NCBI GenBank assembly: GCA_902800435.1
Contig: CADCEQ010000065.1
Coordinates: 1-9,769, forward strand
DNA: 9,769 nucleotides
Source: an uncultured Prevotellaceae bacterium
GTDB lineage: Bacteria; Bacteroidota; Bacteroidia; Bacteroidales; Bacteroidaceae
Direction of reading: 5' to 3'
Below the pieces are notes generated by a model. It was not told the origin of the DNA. It made no database searches and saw only the letters and a list, made by a program, of their open reading frames with translations. Below are positions 6,400 through 9,769 of the stretch, one piece after another. The translations under genes were made by a program, and so were the position numbers. Positions within the stretch are counted from its first letter, which is position 1. Each line of letters opens with the position of its first letter.

Positions 6400-9360
6400 A
6401 TGAAAAAGCATTTTCTATTACTCATCGTTACACTCTTTGTGGCTACGGGGACAGCAAAGGCCGATAGCACACCCAGCGGATTATGGAGCAGCAATGCCGA
6501 TACCGACTGGGGCAGCAACTATGCTGAGAGCAATGAGTTCTACATCAGCACAGCAGAGCAATTGGCACAGTTCGCCTCTATGGTGAACAATTCGAGTAAG
6601 CAGTTTTCCGGCAAGACCGTCCGGCTGATAGCCGACATCGACCTGAGTGCCCACTACTGGGTGCCCATAGGAAACAAAGAGGCACGGGCGTTCGCCGGCA
6701 CTTTCGACGGCCAGGGATACACCGTCAGCGGTGCCTGTTTCACTTCGGGCTCTTTCCCCAATACTGGCAACGTATTCTGCGGCCTCTTCGGCGTGAACGG
6801 CACCAAGGGGACGGTCAGTAACGTACATGTAGCCTACAGCACCTTCGAGGCCCGTTACAACGTCGGCGGGGTGGTAGCCTACAACCAGGGAACGGTAGAG
6901 TACTGCTCCGTGGGGAGCGATGTCATCGTCCGCTCTACCGCTCCTGTCTCCGGCGATCAGGGAGCCGTCAGGTTCGCCGGTATCGTAGCCAGCAACCTCG
7001 GAACGGTCAGAGGATGTGTCAGTGATGCAGACCTTTCGGATCATAACGGCAAGGAGAGATACTATGTCGGCGGCATCGTAGCCCACAATTTCGGCAGAGT
7101 GGAAAGTTGCGTCTATCAGGGGAATGCTGCCCGTCTCGGCTACGATACGAAAGACCCCTATTTAGAGATTAAAAGAGACCGCCTCGGTCCTATTGTCGGC
7201 TATTCTGTTCAGTCAAGCACCTACCATGCTTCTTACGCGAACAACTATTATACGCAGTCGGCAGATGCAGATGTATATGCCACGCTCGATACCGGGAAGT
7301 CCGGTGCCAGCCTGGCCTACACCATTTCGTGCAACACCTCAGGTGTCGCCATCAGCTTCGATACGCCCAGTCTTGGTGTCGTTTTGAATGAAAAGTGCTA
7401 TGCCCCCAGCGGACAACAGGTGCTGTTCAGAGTCGTTCCTGACGACTTCTTCAAGAGTGTGACTAATGTGACGGCCAACGGCAACCAGCTGACAGATTCT
7501 TATAATGATGGAGAATACGAAGTAACCGTCGCCAATGCCGACATCTCCATTACCGTATCATTATCCGATGGGGAAAGCCCTGAAGGCAGCGGTACCGCGA
7601 GCAATCCTTTCATCATCAAGTCCACGGCTCATTGGAATGCTCTGGCTACAGCCATCAGTGGAGGTAATCCCAATATCAACAAAGACGGCGTGACATTCTT
7701 CAGGCTTGATGCTGACATCGCCGTCACTACCATGATAGGCACGGCGGCTCATCCCTTCGAGAGTTCGTTCGACGGCAACGGCCATCAGCTGACATTCAAC
7801 TATGAAACGAATGCGGACTACTGCGCCCCGTTCAGTTATGTGAAGAGTGCAGAAATAGAGAACCTCACCGTCGACGGCACCCTCCAAAGCTCCGGATGTT
7901 ATGCCGGTGGCATCATAGGACATGCAGAAGGAACGTTCCGCATCCTGAACTGCGTCGTCAAGACAAATATCGTGAGTAATAAAAACAACTCGCAGCCGGC
8001 GGTTTATGACGGAGGCTTTATCGGACTTGTCTCTGCTGTGAAGACAGACGAAAATACTTATGGAGCTACATCAGTAAGTATCGTAGGCTGCGTATTTGAG
8101 GGCACCATCACCAGCACGGAAAACACCTGTTTCGGCGGCTTTGTCGGAAAAGCAGAGGGTGTCTCCAGTGTTGCCACTGCTGCCGTCACCATTACCAACA
8201 GCCTCTTCGACCCACGCGCAATCAACGTAACAAACACCACCGGAAGCGAGACGTTCGTCATTACCGGCAACTATTCATCGATATCCAAGGAAACCGGAGA
8301 CCATGCCTTCTATACGAAACTGCTGGGCGGAGACCAACTTGGTGGAACCCTGGTCAAAGCCAGCGCCTACTTGCCAACGGAGTCACCCTCCATACGGCAC
8401 GGCATGATAGACAAATACACGGATGGACTGCGATACAATGGGGTGTACTTCTCCGCAGATCATGAAGGGTTCTATGATGACAAGGACAACATGCCCCTCA
8501 TCGGCTATTACCTGAACCGTGGACCCATCCGTGCGAAGTTCAACGGGCGCAAACTCTATAAGGACGGTGCCTGGAACACGCTCTGCCTGCCGTTCAACAT
8601 GACGGTCGAGCAACTGGCAGCTGCCAAGACTACCGAAGGACACCCGCTCTATGGTGCCACCATTTGGGAGATGGATGTGACTGGCTGGTATAACGTCTCG
8701 AACGAAAGAAGCGAGACCTACAGCAACGCTCATTTCTGCTATCAAACAGCCCTCAGCCATCAGCCTTCAAACATCAGCCCTCAGCCATCCTACCTTCTCT
8801 ACCTCTACTTCCAGAACGCCACCGCCATCGAGGCCGGCAAAGCCTATATCGTGAAGTGGGACAAGCCTGACGGCTACGATACCAATCCGAACAGCTTCGA
8901 CATCAGCGATCCCGTTTTCGAGAACGTCTCCGTCAAGGCCGTTCTTAGCACCACCGAGTGCGATGACGGAAGTGTGCTGTTCGTGCCCACCTTCTCCCCT
9001 GTCGTGCTGGAGAAGGGCAACTGGCAGACCCTCTACGTCGGAGCCGGCAACATACTCAAGTACCCGTCCCAGACCAAGGACTTCACGCTCAACTCGTTCC
9101 GCGGCTACTTCCAGCTCATGGCTGGCGACGAGCCTGCCTCTGATCCGCTGGCACCCACCCTCGCCATCGTATCGAACATGGACGACCATCATGCTGCGAC
9201 GGCTTTGCCCTCGCTTGTGCCCCCTGAGTCAGAGGGTTGGGGGTCTGAACGACCGTCTTCCGTGTTCTACGACCTGCAGGGACGTCGCATAGCCAACGGC
9301 CAGCAGCCCACAGCCAAGGGCCTGTACATCGTGAACGGCCGTAAGGTTGTGGTCAAGTAA
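6400..9360 (+). CDS. Exported GLUG-repeat surface protein with InlB-B-like domain
   Basis: This 986-residue protein is exported and probably adhesin-like. Residues 1-21 form a signal peptide with likely cleavage after 'AKA'. Residues ~47-112 carry the GLUG entry motif ('ISTAEQLAQFASMVN', 'IADIDLS', 'WVPIG', 'FAGTFDGQGYTVSG'). GLUG repeats follow at ~156-169 ('GGVVAYNQGTVEYC'), ~193-206 and ~224-237. Residues ~305-392 ('AYTIS', then 'GEYEVTVANADISITVS') resemble the bacterial InlB-B-type repeat domain. A second GLUG block (~395-603) opens at 'GSGTASNPFIIKS' and has 'GGIIGHAEG' and 'GGFVGKAEG'. Residues ~721-820 form the 'WNTLCLPF...AGKAYIVKW' module common in Prevotella surface proteins. A heptanucleotide tract encodes ~783-797, and the sorting-like tag is at 957-986. 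The start is 16 bases after the previous stop with no clear Shine-Dalgarno, as is usual for Bacteroidota. It is a shorter relative of the upstream giant, sharing entry motif, GLUG plan and tag, so duplication plus module shuffling is plausible. Confidence 0.93.
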   Translation: MKKHFLLLIVTLFVATGTAKADSTPSGLWSSNADTDWGSNYAESNEFYISTAEQLAQFASMVNNSSKQFSGKTVRLIADIDLSAHYWVPIGNKEARAFAGTFDGQGYTVSGACFTSGSFPNTGNVFCGLFGVNGTKGTVSNVHVAYSTFEARYNVGGVVAYNQGTVEYCSVGSDVIVRSTAPVSGDQGAVRFAGIVASNLGTVRGCVSDADLSDHNGKERYYVGGIVAHNFGRVESCVYQGNAARLGYDTKDPYLEIKRDRLGPIVGYSVQSSTYHASYANNYYTQSADADVYATLDTGKSGASLAYTISCNTSGVAISFDTPSLGVVLNEKCYAPSGQQVLFRVVPDDFFKSVTNVTANGNQLTDSYNDGEYEVTVANADISITVSLSDGESPEGSGTASNPFIIKSTAHWNALATAISGGNPNINKDGVTFFRLDADIAVTTMIGTAAHPFESSFDGNGHQLTFNYETNADYCAPFSYVKSAEIENLTVDGTLQSSGCYAGGIIGHAEGTFRILNCVVKTNIVSNKNNSQPAVYDGGFIGLVSAVKTDENTYGATSVSIVGCVFEGTITSTENTCFGGFVGKAEGVSSVATAAVTITNSLFDPRAINVTNTTGSETFVITGNYSSISKETGDHAFYTKLLGGDQLGGTLVKASAYLPTESPSIRHGMIDKYTDGLRYNGVYFSADHEGFYDDKDNMPLIGYYLNRGPIRAKFNGRKLYKDGAWNTLCLPFNMTVEQLAAAKTTEGHPLYGATIWEMDVTGWYNVSNERSETYSNAHFCYQTALSHQPSNISPQPSYLLYLYFQNATAIEAGKAYIVKWDKPDGYDTNPNSFDISDPVFENVSVKAVLSTTECDDGSVLFVPTFSPVVLEKGNWQTLYVGAGNILKYPSQTKDFTLNSFRGYFQLMAGDEPASDPLAPTLAIVSNMDDHHAATALPSLVPPESEGWGSERPSSVFYDLQGRRIANGQQPTAKGLYIVNGRKVVVK
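8747..8788 (+). repeat. Heptanucleotide tandem repeat, six units, inside the 986-residue protein gene
   Basis: Six consecutive 7-base units follow the consensus CAGCC(C/A/T)T. Units 1 and 5 are CAGCCCT, units 2 and 6 are CAGCCAT, unit 3 is CAGCCTT and unit 4 is the divergent CAAACAT. The tract is 42 bp and therefore in frame, encoding a Ser/Pro/Gln/His-rich segment around residues 783-797 ('SHQPSNISPQPS') inside the 'CLPF' module. Because 7 is not a multiple of 3, gain or loss of one unit would shift the frame before the C-terminal tag. Confidence 0.85.
9220..9243 (+). repeat. C5/G5 inverted repeat in the linker before the C-terminal tag
   Basis: Five C (9220-9224) and five G (9239-9243) flank 14 bases, which themselves contain the near-palindrome CTGAGTCAG. 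The segment encodes the linker 'VPPESEGWGS' just before the 'FYDLQGR' tag. A hairpin is possible in the RNA, but the composition of a short Gly/Pro/Glu linker may explain it. Confidence 0.35.
9268..9357 (+). other. C-terminal sorting-like tag, copy 2 (986-residue protein)
   Basis: These are the last 30 codons of the 986-residue protein, beginning 'YDLQGRRIANGQ' and ending 'GRKVVVK'. It is the partner of the tag at 6291-6380, with 23 of 30 residues identical. Most substitutions are conservative (I/L, I/V, S/T, Q/K). It probably directs outer-membrane translocation or anchoring (inference from family knowledge). Confidence 0.65.
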
Positions 9361-9384
9361 ATATTAAGCAAACACAAAGACAAC

Positions 9385-9573
9385 ATGAAGACAGAGATTA
9401 CAACGCCACACTCTGACCATCGGTCAGAGCACCAGCACAAGCCATACCAGCAGCCAACCATCCAGCTTTATGCCATCGCGCCAAGCTGTTTCCTGGCAAA
9501 CAGCCTTGTCGGTACGCAAAGCAATGCCTTTGGCGGTGTTGAGGAAGCCGAAGAGAACGACGAAGGACGTTAG
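9385..9573 (+). CDS. Small Bacteroidales 'Y..P.I' protein with acidic tail, function unknown
   Basis: This 62-codon ORF starts 24 bases after the upstream stop, on the same strand, and ends at TAG 9571-9573. After a polar, His-rich first ~18 residues ('HSDHRSEHQH') comes 'KPYQQPTIQLYAIAPSCFLANSLVG', then a Gly/Asn segment, 'FGG' and the acidic end 'VEEAEENDEGR'. The pattern of Lys-x-Tyr-x-x-Pro-x-Ile, a short hydrophobic stretch, a Ser-Leu/Gly turn and an acidic tail is one I recognise from many uncharacterised 40-70-residue Prevotella and Bacteroides proteins, often found beside surface-protein genes. There is no signal peptide and no other in-frame Met. The N-terminal extension before 'KPYQQP' is longer than in the relatives I recall. 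The leader is A-rich with no Shine-Dalgarno. It could be a chance ORF, but its position and ending argue for a real gene. Confidence 0.6.
   Translation: MKTEITTPHSDHRSEHQHKPYQQPTIQLYAIAPSCFLANSLVGTQSNAFGGVEEAEENDEGR
9411..9429 (+). repeat. Perfect 8-bp hairpin near the 5' end of the small ORF
   Basis: CTCTGACC (9411-9418) and its exact complement GGTCAGAG (9422-9429) are separated by three bases. The stem lies at codons 9-15 of the small ORF and encodes its polar 'HSDHRSE' segment. No T-run follows, so it is not a standard intrinsic terminator. An mRNA stem affecting translation or processing is possible. Confidence 0.5.
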
Positions 9574-9641
9574 ACAGCCATACACCTGCAAAAAGAGAGA
9601 GCTGTCATCTGCTGCCTTTACTCTAAGTGCCATAAAACTAT

Positions 9642-9664
9642 AAATTTTAAGGTTGTTAAAATTT
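9642..9664 (+). repeat. AT-only 9-bp inverted repeat after the operon (possible weak terminator or operator)
   Basis: AAATTTTAA (9642-9650) and TTAAAATTT (9656-9664) are perfect complements around a five-base loop GGTTG, and two more T follow. It sits 68 bases after the last stop codon, where a terminator would be expected, but the stem has no G-C pairs and would be weak in RNA. A protein-binding palindrome is an equally good reading. Confidence 0.45.
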
Positions 9665-9680
9665 TTCCGCGTCCTTAAAA
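9645..9680 (+). repeat. Overlapping 8-bp inverted repeat TTTTAAGG / CCTTAAAA
   Basis: TTTTAAGG (9645-9652) and CCTTAAAA (9673-9680) are exact complements separated by 20 bases. The left arm shares bases with the 9642-9664 stem, so the two structures exclude each other. The rest of the last ~196 bases shows no convincing gene, RNA or promoter. Confidence 0.45.
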
Positions 9681-9769
9681 CCTATTCCTTCGTTCGTGTT
9701 TTTGCCGCTACACCATGAAAAACTATCTCGTCGACTAAGAAGAATTTTCCCTTTGGCTATGCCGCAATT

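Noticed and set aside
9573..9606. GACAGC / GCTGTC inverted repeat as the operon terminator
   Set aside because: It has only six pairs, a 22-base loop and no T-run after it.
9715..9738. Seven-codon ORF (MKNYLVD) as a leader peptide or gene start
   Set aside because: It stops after seven codons, and nothing downstream in the remaining 31 bases supports a regulated gene.
9701..9755. Bacteroidota-type promoter (TTTG and TAnnTTTG) near the right end
   Set aside because: The TTTG at 9701-9704 has no good -7 element at the right spacing, and the partial -7 match ending at 9755 has no -33 partner upstream.
9656..9769. Minus-strand frame of 37 open codons entering from the right edge, ending TAA within the inverted repeat
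   Set aside because: It is short, has no familiar protein pattern, overlaps the inverted repeats, and cannot be told from chance without the sequence to the right.

Overview
The window looks like chromosomal DNA from a member of the Bacteroidales, most likely Prevotella or a close relative. This rests on family-level recognition, not on any search. The supporting signs are long exported proteins built from GLUG-type repeats and BspA-like leucine-rich repeats, C-terminal tags of the 'YDLQGRRI...KG(I/L)YI.NGR' kind, A-rich leaders without a clear Shine-Dalgarno sequence, and a small acidic-tailed 'Y..P.I' protein.

Layout: everything recognisable is on the + strand and tightly packed. (1) The 3' part of a secreted protein gene (1-662) ends in a sorting-domain-like tail. 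(2) Six bases later a 1904-residue giant (669-6383) begins. It carries a signal peptide, two GLUG blocks, an Ig-like stretch, one canonical EF-hand loop, a BspA-like LRR block, further beta-rich modules and a short C-terminal tag. (3) After 16 bases comes a 986-residue protein (6400-9360) with a signal peptide, two GLUG blocks separated by an InlB-B-like repeat domain, a 'W.TLCLPF' module and nearly the same C-terminal tag. (4) After 24 bases there is a 62-codon small ORF (9385-9573). (5) The last ~196 bases hold no convincing gene. They are partly AT-rich and contain two overlapping, mutually exclusive inverted repeats.

The close spacing and shared strand suggest one transcription unit making cell-surface or secreted proteins, probably adhesin-like beta-solenoids delivered by Sec and then perhaps by a type IX (Por) secretion system. 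No promoter for the unit is inside the window; it should lie upstream of base 1. No RNA gene, CRISPR array, insertion sequence or enzyme gene was recognised.

The points most worth a second look are a six-unit heptanucleotide tandem tract inside the coding region of the 986-residue protein (a possible slippage site upstream of its sorting tag), the small ORF at the operon end, the cysteine-dense first GLUG block of the giant protein, and the nested inverted repeats at the right end.
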